Source of the DNA: Strongyloides papillosus
Taxonomy: Eukaryota > Nematoda > Chromadorea > Rhabditida > Strongyloididae
Assembly (NCBI GenBank): GCA_005656395.1
Contig: SRSI01000048.1
Location: 558,001-622,000, forward strand
Direction of reading: 5' to 3'
DNA length: 64,000 nt
The notes under the pieces are model-generated. The model was not told the origin of the DNA. It was given only the letters and a program-made list of their open reading frames with translations, and ran no database searches. The translations under genes were made by a program, and so were the position numbers. Positions 24,101-36,529 of the stretch are shown here, one piece after another; the stretch's first letter is position 1; every line of letters begins with the position of its first letter.

Positions 24101-26181
24101 CTAATTGATATATAAAAGTTTAATTAAGATAATATTAGAAAGTGTTAAACCGGCATAGATAAAATTAATGACTTTAAGTTAAAAACATTAATATCTTATA
24201 ATTATTGGTAAAGAAATTAGTAATTGAGGTTTATCACGACAAGGTAAAATTTATCATTTAATACAACATATAATAACAAAACTAACAACATACCCTTTAT
24301 CAATATGTTCTGAAAAAGAAAGTACAAATAATATATATTTAATCTCAAATTTTAATTCAAATACAACCTATGAAAAGGTACACAAGGTATATATCTAATT
24401 AACGGTTCTTGATCACAACTATACATCCAATAATAATACCCTTATATAGGTAGAAAAAAATAATAATAACAATAGACAGAACGATTGAATTTCAAACAAT
24501 TAAGATAAATGCAATGCTAAATGACCGGAAAAATAATAAAATAGTGAAAGTTTTGTATTTCTCTTTCCCTTGCACCTATAGATGCAGGTGCCAATACAAA
24601 AGATAAAAAGTAACACATATCAAAAAGAAGTAATGATGATTAAAATCAAGTGAAAAAATCCCTAAAAACTAGATTTTATTTTATATAATGCGAAAAAGTT
24701 ACATACACTCTCTACTTTCAAAACTCTTTCCTAATTGTACCAAAAAGAGATGCCGTCAAGGCAGAGGGGAGAAATACAGATAGTAATTAGTATGGACAAA
24801 TCAACCGACAAAAATTTGTAAAAGGTAATAACACATGATAGGAGATAAAAGAGAAAACTGACTTCTGGTTAGAAGTACAAAACATCAAAATGCCGACAAA
24901 GGCTATATGTCTCATCAATGAACAAATTATTATTATGATGATTACAAGGAATTTACAAACATTAGTAGTTATAAATTTTTCAATTGTCAGAAATTATAAA
25001 AGCTTTTGTAACATGATTTAAATATGTAAGAACTTTAAAGCGAGAGGAACGCATAAAAAGAACCAATAAACAGGGATTGGAAAGTACATTTGCGAGGTTA
25101 AAAAAAGAGTACAAAGTAATACCAATTAATTTTCTCACACTATAACGGATGGGAAATCTCCACACAGTCAAATGGGTTTTTGAAAACAAGAATTGAGAGA
25201 AATTAAAAGGCTAACACACACAGTTATAAACATATTTAGTTCTCCATCCCTTCTATATCAAAACTCTTCAATACTATATGGGTAATGAAAAACTTTTCCA
25301 ACCCTATCATGCTAATACCATAGAAAGTGTTTAGTAATATGTCAGCTAATAAACACTAAAAAAGGAAATGCCGTTCATTTCATCCTAAGTACACATATAA
25401 ATACGCACCCAAACTATTTCAAAAGCTAGAAAAGATCATAATCAAACATTATATGGTACATGTATGTATATATAAGGACAATTACAAAAAGAAGAAGAAC
25501 TTAAATAATCCTGTTACAGTTAATCTTTTTGTATATTTACATTAACTAATCCACAGACATATTCTAATAATTAACCAATGAAACAGATGTTTGGGATGAA
25601 ATTAAAATAAAACTAGAGTATATGTTTAAATTGAGTATATTCAATATATACAAATGATAAAAAAGAAGAGAAAGAAAGATAAATCAAAATATTTTGGTTC
25701 AAACTTCTTTTTTTATGCTCCTAAGCACATATAAACCAAGCATAAATCACAATTTAAACGGAAGAAATAAATGAAGTTGGTAATCGGTAGGTACAGGGGA
25801 AAAAATGAAGAGATAAATGGTTTATAAAGACAGGGAAATAAAAAAAAAATATAATATAAATGGTGGAAACGATAAAAAATGATAACTATTGGCGACTAAA
25901 ATACCAAGAAAATCAGGGATAAAAAACCACAAAAAACGATGACGACACGGTCAGGTAAAAAAAAAAATGACAATGACGAGAATTTAAATTTGTGGGTAAA
26001 ATTGGATGGTTATACAAAATGACCTCTTAAATAAAACATTATACAAGTACGTGCTCATGGCTAATTTATTGTAACTACCTAGTGGGAAAATGCATTTCCC
26101 ATATACTTTTACCTCCAAAATTGTTTTTTACTTTTGGAATAGTGTCGAGTCATATGCTCCATCTATTCTTGATTTTGGAGA
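18153..26181. other. 8-kb gene-free region
   Basis: No ORF here looks like a gene on either strand. The open frames (for example 19590-19772, 19895-20194 and 21280-21528, all minus) are short, domain-free and of random composition. Much of the plus strand is visibly richer in A than T. That is the asymmetry expected if the minus strand were transcribed as intron or leader, because nematode introns are T-rich on the sense strand. No tRNA or rRNA was found. It most likely holds regulatory DNA, and possibly a long 5' leader or non-coding transcript, for the flanking genes. Confidence 0.55.
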
Positions 26182-27296
26182 ATGTTCTCAGACTATTTGT
26201 TGGAACCAGAAGTAGTTTATGAAGATTTCCATGCGGGGTACCTAGATGGGGATGAAAATAGAAGAGTATATAGGATCAGCAATCCTCCGAAAAGAGGTAA
26301 TATGCGTTATATATATATTTTATTTACCATTCTTAGAATTGTCCTCAAAACTATCAGAATTTTTCACAAAAGCGTTTCATGTTTTTATCTACAGATCAGG
26401 GCTTGTGAATGAAAGAAATTTTGAGATAAAGAAGTACTCTGGAGATGTAGATGTTCCTACTTGCATAAATGAATGTTTATCAGAGTACATACGATATTGT
26501 ATATATTTTATTATGAAAATGTTTAGAAGGAGAGAACTTCGTGCACTTGGCGTATTGTTTATCTCAAAAAATACAAATAAAAGGAAAGGATCCTATGAGA
26601 TAAATTTAAGGAAACCTAGTGGTAAATTCACAAGAATTTTTGGTGTCCATAAATCTAGTGAAAATTTAAGGAAAAAAGGTTTACCAAAATTTGTGAAGGA
26701 GTGTCTTGAACCTGGAATGAGAAACATTTATCAGGCCAAGGTACCAATGATTAAAAGAGGAAACGGTTAGTTTTCTGTCTTTTTTTCTGTTTACAACATT
26801 TGTATTCATTGAAAATTATTCGTCCTGTACTTTAAAGTAAATATCACTTTCTAAATATATAATATTATTATTTATTTCATGACATTATCTTCCTATGATT
26901 AAATATTATCACTTTTCTTGTATAATAATATCATATGATCAATGATTTTTAGGCGAAGAAATTTTGATAAAATGCTATGTTAAGAGGAGAAGAGGTCGAA
27001 AACATGTATCTGACCCAAGTTGTCATATAGTAAGTTCCAGGTGGATGTTTTTTCCTTCAATTCCCATGATGTATCTATTTAATTGTTTAATTCTTAGGAT
27101 GATCAATTACTCAAAATAAAGAAGAAGAATAGACAGAAGAAGAGGACTGCAACTCTGCCTCTGCTCCATCAATACTGTCCTCCAATTCGATCTGCATTCA
27201 TAGATGTATGTTTCATTGCATCCTCTACTTTTTATTAATTTTTTTTAGATGTCTATTGTTTTCAAAGAGTTTGACAATATTCCAGCAACAATATAA
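26182..27296 (+). CDS. Divergent HORMA-domain protein, MAD2/REV7-like
   Basis: Five exons (26182-26296, 26337-26765, 26953-27029, 27098-27205, 27249-27296) join in phase to 258 aa. Residues 39-90 (LSEFFTKAFHVFIYRSGL, then an IKKY segment and LSEYI) match the start of HORMA domains, where MAD2 and REV7 have EFF/EFL...ILY and a KKY/QKY motif. LGVLFIS at about 110-116 fits the VVVVI/VVVIS strand. The C-terminal IRSAFIDMSIVFKEF fits the closing safety-belt strands (MAD2: RSFTTTIHKV). HORMA proteins clamp partner peptides in the spindle checkpoint (MAD2), translesion synthesis (REV7) or meiotic axes. A basic insert (about 190-225) and the short exon-1 leader are unusual. I favour MAD2/REV7 over the meiotic group, but the subgroup is uncertain. 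Confidence 0.62.
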
Positions 27297-29732
27297 TTAT
27301 TTATCAAAGAATTCTATCTATCAATTCCCTTGCTGTAACTTTTTTTACTCGCTATCTCCAAATGTGAAGAAAAACAATTGTGTATCATCTCCTTTCTTTC
27401 GATATGCACAAAAAATAAACACACATTTTTTCTGGGGATCTTTATTTATTTATTAAAAAAGTTTACAATCATATCCATTAAAATGTTTAAAAAAATTATT
27501 CTATTAAAATTATTTTTAGGTAATTTAATATCAAGGGACATTAGAAATTATATTGATAAGAAATATCTCTATATGAATATGAACTAAACTTTAAAAAAGA
27601 GGGGTTATACATTTAAATAATCTAAAAATAGGAAGGGTTATAAGGTATCTTTAAGAAAGAGAATTTAGGAAACCATCTCGATAGGGGAATAGAAATTATA
27701 TTAAGAGGATGGAATTTGGCATCGAGAGGTATGAGAATTTACATATATAACACTAGGATGTGGTAAACAAAATAAATCTTTGCATTAATTATCAATTACA
27801 CACAAGTGTGAATTAACAATAAAAGAAGTTTTAGTGTAAAGAATTCTTCTAAGGAATATACATATAACTTATTTTCAATTATGTTTTGCACGATTACAAA
27901 AATGTACAAGATTTGTTGTGTAACAATAAGATATAAACAGCGAACCTGAAGAATAAAAGTATATATATAAAATTTCCCTAGAAAAGGTATACCACAATAA
28001 GATATTTCGATATAAAAAGTAAAATTACATAGTAAAAATGATATTGATAATAAATCGGGTTCGCTGACTACTCTTGAAAACACATTATGAGGTAGATAGT
28101 GATTCATCTAAGAAGTTAATATAAGAAATGCGATTCACTATATATAATACAACGGTTTCAAGAAAAAAACAATGAGACCAGATACAATTAAAAATTTAGA
28201 TGTTATAATGTATGTGATTTGTTTGTCTAAGACAGAGATGTTTCATTTTGCTAATACAAAAATGTACAAGCTATAAAAAATTAATAATAATAAAACTAAA
28301 AAAGTTTGGCTACTTTGGAATTGAACACAAATATTGGGTGAGATTTACAATGGGATTTAAGATGTTAATATTATAATTATAGGTTTAACAAACCGAGAGA
28401 TACAATTTAATAGTAATGATGTTATATGTAATGGTTATAATAACAACAACCCAACCAATAAATGATTGGCATATACAAAAAATAAAAAAAACCTAGATAT
28501 ATCAAGCACAATTAATATTATATACAAAATGTGTGTGATTATAAAAATTCAATAAAGGTTTCACTATAGTGAAATCAAAGAAAAAATACAGGATATTATT
28601 AAATACAGTAATAATAATAATAGGGGTAAATGCCTTCACTCCCATTTAATAAAATCTTTGGTTCAATTATTTGTTGTGTGTATTATACAATAAAATATAT
28701 ACACATTATGTTTCACAAATAAATATTATCCCTAGTAAATAATAAGTCTTTTTTGATTAAAAAAGGGAAATATTACAAAAGAAATAAGAAGGAATTTTGC
28801 AAGAGATAACAAGTACTTGAGAAATACCCGAAATTGAGACACAAAAAATAATAAAGGAAGTAAATAACAACAATAAAAAAGGAGGTTTTACATGTATATT
28901 AAGCTAAGTGCTTGATTATGTGATGAGAACGTTTATTTGTGTGCGTCTTATCACCCTGCTGAATTTGGTGTGTTTGTGTATCCATATAATAATTACAAGA
29001 AATGTTACCATGGAACAAATTATAAAAAGTAACAAATCTTGGAAAAAATAAGAATATACACATTAATATTTTGAGTAGGAATATATTGTAAACGCTAAAG
29101 CGCTTAGTTAACAGTGATGATGATATATAAAAGAAGATCATCTATGTCTGAATCTTTTTTGTATACATATATTTAAATATATATTTGATTATATATAAAT
29201 ATACATGGATAGATTTGTGAGAATCTCTAAAAGCAAAAAATTCTTCCTTTTCATCTCCATATAATAATAGCAGATTACCACAATAGAAAAATATGTACTT
29301 CTCGAGATAGACTTTTTTGGCTTTTTCGATCCACAAAATACCCAGAATGATTGAGAGAATAAATCGTAATACATTTTTTATATAATATTATTATTCTTCA
29401 TGTCGTCTTCGTCTATCTTCACCGGCATCTTTTTTTTTTTGTTATATGCAAATTCAAAGATATACGATCTTTCGCTGGTTTATGTAAAGGGGTGTTATTA
29501 TCACTACATGATATATATGTGTAGTATTTTGATACACATATATTACAGTATGATAACAATAATCTCTTGTAAAAACCATATATAAATATCCTTGTGGTTG
29601 GTGATGTTAATTTTTTCTCGGTTCATTAAATTGTATTGATTTCATTATTAAATTTCTCTTAAACATTGATAAATTTATTAAAGAGATGGTAAAGGAAATA
29701 ATAACCCAAATTTGTGTTCTACTCAAGGTGCC
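27297..29732. other. Non-coding spacer between converging genes
   Basis: This is the 3' flank of the HORMA gene (plus) and of the PNRC-like gene (minus). Open frames at 27378-27587, 27796-28107, 28899-29141 and 29142-29336 are short and AT-driven. No RNA gene or repeat is supported. Confidence 0.55.
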
Positions 29733-30410
29733 TTATGAGGCAGCAACTGCAGCAATTAAATGGAAAGGATTCATACGTATGAAATTTGCTGCCAATTGAG
29801 GGATGTCACTCTCAACGGTTGTTGGAGTTGTCATACCTCTAACCGGTGTGTTTTGGGTACTACGAGAAATCTCATTAATCCATGCTGTTGGTGGTAATGG
29901 GAGCTTGTCAGGAAGTGGAGATCCATTAACTGTTGATGCAGCGAAAAATTGTTGACTAGAAATGGTTTGTGATCCTTCTCGGCGACGAGAATTCTTTGGA
30001 GATCCAGTTCCATTTCTGGTTGTTAGTGGAGTGCTAAATGATAATCCTCCTACTAATGGTTTTCCTTTTGAGGAAGAAGATGGTGTTGTTGGGGTACTGG
30101 AATGGAATGATGAATACTGAGTAGACTTTCTATGACTAGATTGGACTGGTGATCCATTTGAAGTTTGGCAACTTCTTGAAGATGTTGACATGTCACAGTC
30201 AGAAGAGGAACTATCATAAACAATCAATGATACTGGTCTTTTAACACCACTTTTACCATTGTTTTTACGAGGTGTTACCTTGGAACTGATCATTGTACTC
30301 TGTCCCGAGTATGTTGTTGAATCTGATGTGTTTGGGGAAATAGATCCTCCACATCCACCACGCTTATCTTTGCGTCCAACATTGACATTAGTTCTGTTGT
30401 TGTTTGGCAT
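29733..30410 (-). CDS. PNRC-like protein with decapping-complex motif
   Basis: A single exon encodes 225 aa. The protein is mostly disordered, Ser/Thr/Asn-rich, with several basic patches (RKDKRGG, KKN, SRRRE). The key feature is LPLPPTAW at residues 170-177, preceded by QQFFAAST...SPLPDK. This matches the PNRC family pattern (YAGAKF...SPSPxxLPxPPxxW), whose LPxPPxxW peptide in PNRC2 and yeast Edc1/Edc2 binds the DCP1 EVH1 pocket and activates DCP2 mRNA decapping. The role is therefore probably mRNA decay in cytoplasmic granules (inference from the motif). The start is the first ATG of the frame and no intron is evident. The C-terminal 45 residues after the motif are uncharacterised. Confidence 0.72.
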   Translation of the reverse strand: MPNNNRTNVNVGRKDKRGGCGGSISPNTSDSTTYSGQSTMISSKVTPRKNNGKSGVKRPVSLIVYDSSSSDCDMSTSSRSCQTSNGSPVQSSHRKSTQYSSFHSSTPTTPSSSSKGKPLVGGLSFSTPLTTRNGTGSPKNSRRREGSQTISSQQFFAASTVNGSPLPDKLPLPPTAWINEISRSTQNTPVRGMTTPTTVESDIPQLAANFIRMNPFHLIAAVAAS

Positions 30411-33400
30411 CTTTAGATGAAAAAAATACCATTATCATGATTATCACTCATAAACATACCGTGATTCTCTTAGTTTACTAAACTATTAATAATCAGTAGA
30501 AAAATATGACTAAATTTTATTACAAAATAATAATTAACTATAGAGATACAGCTCCTGAAGCGTTTTTTTTTCTTTTTTTATTAAATAATATAGAGATGTT
30601 GTTTTGTCGTCGTTGAGACACGACTTATTTGTTAATTTCAATCTAAAATGAATTAAAGAAAATTAGAAATTCTTGTAATTTAAATATTAGTTAAAAAAAT
30701 AATAAAATAGAGAGAAAATGCAATAGTACAGATAATTAATTAAAAAGAGAATAAACTCGATGTAAAAATTTAATGACTCTTGTATTTTCATTTTAATATA
30801 GAGTACTATCATTGTAACGTAGTTAAAAGAGATAATACCAGAAAATTTTATATAATAAAAACTATTAATCATTTTTTTTTACAAAATGCGGAAAATGATA
30901 AAAGACAGCATATATATAAACAATAAATGATGGAGGTTTTCACAATATCTGATGTGCATGTGTGTGTACAATAAATATATATAATAGTTTTCATTTAGTC
31001 ATCATCATTTTGACAATTAAGAAAATGTAAGTAATTATATTTTTCTATCGTCTATTCTCCTCTCAATTATTCTCTTTGACGATTCAGTACTTTTTTACAA
31101 TAAATATGTGTTTGTGAGAAGAAAAACACAACTCTTTGGAGGGATGAAAATAAATTGTATTTCTTATAGTTACAATGGTCCAAGCTATTATGAGTATAAA
31201 TTATATGTCTAATAATATTTATGATGCAAACTAAACTAGCTTGAATAGAGAGGGGAAACCTCGTGATAACATTTCTGTACTTAATGCACATACACATATG
31301 TATGCGTATCTGTTTTTATGAAATTCAAAGATAAACATAGAATCAGAGAATTCTCTATATGTGTGCCTAGTCAACATTTTATATAATATAGGTTAAGGCC
31401 TCCCTCTAACAGAGGATAGAAATACACATCTACTAAGAATTGCATTTTATGAATGAAATGTGATTGAAAAAGACTATAACTAAATATACATATGTTTTAA
31501 CTTTAACAGATATCTTTTTTTAACATCACACACAATTTTTATTTCTTCTTCATCATCCTCTCTCTATTATGTGATGGTGAAAAACGTTGTTTTGTTGACT
31601 GCAACATCACCATCATGATGGATATATAACAGAAATCCAGTATTAAACTAATTTATCTTCGGCAATCACCATGGAAATATAAAAATAAAAAGAAACGAAT
31701 ACGTAAAATTGAAGGAAAATCAGATAAATATGTTTTAAAATATAAATCATTTTTCCCCCCTCCTTTTTTTATCATTGAGAAAAGTAAATATTAAAAAAAT
31801 TTGAAATATAAAGTACACTGATACATTTCTTCAATCAAATAAAAAACGTAAACATCTTTTGACACAAAAAGCAATAATGAACACCTATCAAAAATGTGAA
31901 AGGCAAACTTCTTTTTGTAATCAAGATAATTAAAAATGATAATAAATAAAAAAAATGAAAATTTGACAATACTGATTAGATATATATATTTCTATCAAAT
32001 ACATATATATAGAAACAAGAATGATTATAATTAATTTTGACTATAATAATGATAGAAAATTACGCCCTCCTCCGTACAACAATAGAGAGAAGAATAATTT
32101 TTAGTAACAATACTTGGTAATTATATATTATATACAATTTCTCATTTTACAATAATAATAATAACAATGCAATTGTAATATTTCCATTATTAAAAAAAAT
32201 ACAAATACAAAGTTTTAATGGAGTGTAACAAAATATTTACAACACACCTCCTGACAATAGGCAATAAAAAATTAAGGCATATTATGTATAATTCTACTTT
32301 TATATATGGAAAGAAAACTTCATTAGATGTATATCCTATGAATAAATATGAAAACAAAACAAATCCTAAAGTAAGATATTACTAAATACATTGATCTTTT
32401 ATATGTAGTTAAACACCTATGTATATATTTATAGTAAAGGAACAAAATATATTTTTTTCTGGTGAAATGCACGTAAAATATATAGAATATTATAGACACA
32501 TCTTATCTTTTAACAACTATCTGTACCGGTAGGAAAAAATACATACACTTATGTATATATTTAGACAAGGTAAACTCCTTTCTTATCATTTATTCTCTCA
32601 ACAATTACTTATATTCTAAAGTTTTAAAGAAAAAAGGAGACGCTTTTAAATAGGGTAAATAAGTTTTTTATATCGTTTATCTTAGTATGATGTTTGAACA
32701 GTCAACTAAACTTTAAACTAAGAAATTCAAAAGAAAAATACACCAACCCGACAATTTACTATAGAAAAGTACATGACTAGACACAAAGTTTTTTAACAAA
32801 TAACTTAAGAAATGAAGAATCTTCTAAATAAACTAATTTTCAAAAAACGTCACCCTCTTATACAATCTGCTTATACAGCAAAGTTAGAAACTTAGCGCAA
32901 AGATAAAGCAAGTTGTTGGCTTGTAATGGAAGATAAAACAATAAAAATGCTTTAAAAGTTTGCTCTAAGCTTTCATCGTAGGAGGTATAAAACGATAATA
33001 TCACCATAAATAAATATATAACATATGAATTATAAACATCTACGTAAATGAAGAGGTTGCTAAGAATAATAATAAATGTAAATCTATATAAACTAATAAA
33101 TGCTTCTTTCATAAAAAGTGTAAAAAATTGAATAATGGTTTCAATTACCCTTCTCTCTCTCTTTTATCCTTTCCCCGTACACACAATAAAACTAATAACC
33201 TTAATAAATCATCTATAACTTTTGTTTTTTGTTTTGTAAAATAAAACACCAGAGATTAAAATGTAAATGATACATTCAAATTTTTGTTTACAGATAAGCA
33301 TAAAAGATAAAGACTTTTATAAAATTAAAATGCACTTATAAAAAGAGAAATTCATGCGAGTATGGGAGCTATTTATTATAAAAATTTCAATAAGTGGAGC

Positions 33401-35012
33401 TGTCAAAAATTTTTGTGGTAAATAATATAAAATGTATGAAATAGAGAGTTGTATAAAACAAGTATAAATATTCACCCTTTTCTTATAAAATTAAATTCTG
33501 TATAATAAAATAGAAAAAAATCTTTCATCATTGATCAAAGAATAAAGTTAAATTGTGTGTGTATGTATGATTGATAAATAAAGAAAAATGATAATAAAAT
33601 TTATGGATGGTAAAACATACATTGTAGTTAGTGACTACTTTTGTACTAAAAATAAAAATGTCCACATTCGTAGTATGAAAATGTGGTTACATTTCATAAA
33701 CAATAAATATATACAATTTCAAAAATTATACCCCTCCATTGACAATATTATAGATAAATAGGCCTCTTATTTCGGTTGACGATAATATAAATAAATTCTA
33801 ACATTATACCTCAAATGAGGGGATGTCACGTGATATGACACTTTGAGATAAATAAAATTTTGCCTACTGTTTGTTAGAACTATTATCATATAAAAATAAT
33901 AGTAGTAAAATATAATGAAGAATATTCTGGGTCTTTCTATATACACTTTTTTCATTCGAAATTTTAATAAAAAAAATTTAAAATAATATATAGTAGAGTG
34001 TTTCAAAATCCTTATCAATAATAAAAAAAAATATATTTCATTACAGTAGGCAAAAGGAGAGAAAAGACAGTTGTGGAATAAAGAATATATTGTATGGTGG
34101 TATTTCTAACTGATAAGACATTCAAATTTTTAAAAATTACACAAATGTGAAAAGAAAGAGTAGATTACCTGCAGTTGTCTAAAGACTGACATTTCATTTT
34201 AAGATTCTTAAAATAGTAAGCAACTTAAAGTGAGAATGCAAAGTAAAAAACGAAAAGGAGAGACAGTTTATGGTTTGCTTTTTAAAAATGTTTAAAGAAC
34301 CTTTGTGTATACAAAGAAAGTAACGAAGTTTTATGAGGTTAAGAAATGTCAATGAATTGTAGTATACAGAGAAGTCATATGACACATTAAGATAACATAT
34401 AGGAAGTAGAATTAACGACTTCAATTATCAAACTTCACCTCCCACTTTACACAACAACAAACGCGACAACATAAAGCGACGCGACCAAGCCGCCTCGATC
34501 TATCTTTTTGAGAGTTTTGTTTGGAAAAGCGTAACAATCAATTGTTTTACGCAACTTCTAAGTTACTTTTTTTACAACTTTTTCTTGTAAACAATTGCAG
34601 TATTTTCATTATCTCTTTATTGTTACATTATTATCCTTATTTTAAATTTTTAAATCTACGGAATTCAGTTCTAAACAAAAAATGGTAGGCTTTAATTTCT
34701 CAGGTAGATGAGCACAAGTTTTTTGCTTTTCAAGTTAACAAAAAAAATTAATTATCGTGCTCCAGATCTTTTACAGCCTATTATTTATGTAAAATTACCT
34801 CAAACTGAGTTTTGATAAACTCTTTATAGTTATAAATACCTCAAATTGGCTGTTTTAAGACCTCATCTTAGGGGGAGATGTAAAACACTCCATTCGTGTG
34901 TTTTACGTGTAGAGTTATGACTGTGTTTTTTTTTTTCAAATACCTAACATTCTTTTTTTTTCAGTGTACTTCTAATGGCTCTGGATTAGACGGAGATTCA
35001 CTTTTACGTGAA
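30411..35012. other. Gene-free region between divergent genes
   Basis: This region lies upstream of both the PNRC-like gene (minus) and the C2H2 gene (plus). It is mostly AT-rich, with A in excess on the plus strand up to about 34.3 kb. Short open frames (31067-31297, 32858-33112, 33767-34018, 34194-34424, all minus) have no domain and random composition. From about 34450 the composition becomes less AT-rich, marking the C2H2 gene's probable promoter. A T-rich acceptor (TTTTTTTCAG) at about 34955-34965 precedes the C2H2 exon. Confidence 0.55.
34456..34552 (+). promoter_or_regulatory. GC-rich promoter patch with an inverted repeat
   Basis: Bases 34456-34500 carry several CG-containing words (GCGAC repeated, GCGACGCGACC, GCCGCC), which are rare in this window. 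At 34529-34552 an interrupted palindrome begins GCGTAACAAT and ends ATTGTTTTACGC. The pair could form a ten-bp stem with a two-base bulge. Its position about 450 bp upstream of the C2H2 coding start suggests a promoter element or dimeric factor site, by shape only. Confidence 0.3.
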
Positions 35013-36068
35013 ATGACATTTGGGAGTGATGACATCAGACTTTATCAGGCTAAAGCTGAGATATCGGTTATAAAGAATTTGCTGAGACATACTTTAAATA
35101 GTGTAGATGGTATGGCTGAAGAAAGCTCTAAGACCGCTAGTGATTTGTCCTCAAATATCTCTAAAGCGGAGGAATTAACTGATGGATTTGGCCAACAGGT
35201 TATGGAAATTCAAAGTGTGCTGAAGGAATTTTGTATACAACAGCACAACAATACCAGGGGCGCTGATGACATCCGTCGACGACACAAATGTCCAGAATGT
35301 GGTGAAATGTTCGCCTATCCAAATCTCCTCGACATCCACATGAAGCTTCATAAGAGGAGATACTCCTGCGATATCTGTGGCAAGAAGTACCAGAAGATGG
35401 CATTTTTGGAGAAGCACAAGAAATATGAGCATGTGAGGACTTTTGACTGCAAGTATTGTGACCAATCTTTCGCAACATACCAATCAATGAGGATTCATGA
35501 AAACAAAACTCACGAGAATCCTGAATGTTTCAGTCCAAAGAAGAATAGTTGCGAAAATTGTAAATTGCAGTTTGAAACACCGGAGGAACTTGAGAAGCAC
35601 AAGGTTGCCTGTTCCAAAGCGTACGTCAGGGCTTCTTTTTCGGCCGGTCCATCTCCAGTTTACAATCCAATTATATCACCGGCTTTCAGTGTTCGATCTC
35701 TCCCGAATCTCGGAGTTGTAACTCCAATGAGTTCTATCTCTTCTCCAGCTCTTAGCAATGTGACTTCACCTCAAATAACTTTGAATAAATTGGATACAAG
35801 TTGTCCATTCTGTAATAGAGAGCCATTTGCTACAGCCACATCAAGAGACAGACACATTAGGAGGTTCCATCCAAACATGCTCCATCTTTTGACGAACAAT
35901 AAATTTCATACGGGTGCTGGCATAAGGAGTCAACCAAAAACAAACTTTACTTGCAGTTCTTGTGGAAGATCATTCACCAACATTAAATTGCTGCGCCATC
36001 ATGAGAGGATTCACAAGAACAATGAAGTAGGATTCCTGGAGAAACACGAAGCTTCAATCGTCTTTTAG
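35013..36068 (+). CDS. Six-finger C2H2 zinc-finger protein
   Basis: The reading frame from the ATG at 35013 gives 351 aa. The frame is open further upstream to a strong acceptor (TTTTTTTCAG near 34965), so either the exon is trans-spliced and starts at this ATG, or an unseen upstream coding exon exists. Residues 1-85 are Ser/Glu-rich and partly helical. Fingers lie at about 92-114 (CPECGEMF), 116-139 (CDICGKKY), 144-167 (CKYCDQSF), 178-200 (CENCKLQF, ending in Cys in place of the last His), 263-286 (CPFCNREP) and 312-333 (CSSCGRSF). A Ser/Pro-rich linker (about 205-260) separates fingers 4 and 5. It probably binds DNA or RNA in the nucleus, but I recognise no orthologue. Its codon choice is less AT-rich than that of its neighbours. 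Confidence 0.85.
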   Translation: MTFGSDDIRLYQAKAEISVIKNLLRHTLNSVDGMAEESSKTASDLSSNISKAEELTDGFGQQVMEIQSVLKEFCIQQHNNTRGADDIRRRHKCPECGEMFAYPNLLDIHMKLHKRRYSCDICGKKYQKMAFLEKHKKYEHVRTFDCKYCDQSFATYQSMRIHENKTHENPECFSPKKNSCENCKLQFETPEELEKHKVACSKAYVRASFSAGPSPVYNPIISPAFSVRSLPNLGVVTPMSSISSPALSNVTSPQITLNKLDTSCPFCNREPFATATSRDRHIRRFHPNMLHLLTNNKFHTGAGIRSQPKTNFTCSSCGRSFTNIKLLRHHERIHKNNEVGFLEKHEASIVF

Positions 36069-36529
36069 TAATTTTTATAACCGTGCTTACCATCTAGTCG
36101 TGAAGAGAAGAAATCAAGAGTAGGATCTCATTATTTGTACATTTTTGTAAATTAATATTGTTGTGTTAATAAAAAGAATTTTATTTTTCTACTTTTTATT
36201 ACTCTTTGTAAAAAGTTATTATCAGATGTGTAGTTTCCAATAAACCAGATTTTCAATAGAAGTAAAACATTTTTATTATAGATTTATTCAATATAAAATT
36301 TTGGAATTAACAAATAAAATTACAAACCAGTAAAGGTGTACTTTATATTAATAGTTTAATAGAGATAAATAAAATTTAAAAGTAGAGAAGAAGAAGAGAT
36401 CGGGGGTGAATTCTCCACATTGTACCAATGTTTTCTAAGGCAAAAGTAAAGATAAGAAAAATCCAGCATTATTAATTCCCATATTTAACTTTTGATGGAA
36501 CAAAAATATCATGATTATGATGACGTCCT
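36069..36529. other. Spacer between convergent genes
   Basis: These 461 bp lie between the 3' ends of the C2H2 gene (plus) and the disordered basic protein gene (minus). An AATAAAAAG near 36166 could serve as the C2H2 poly(A) signal. No gene was seen. Confidence 0.5.

Noticed and set aside
34896..35012. Upstream extension of the C2H2 frame
   Set aside because: It is mostly poly-Phe from a T-rich acceptor tract, so it is intron or leader rather than protein.
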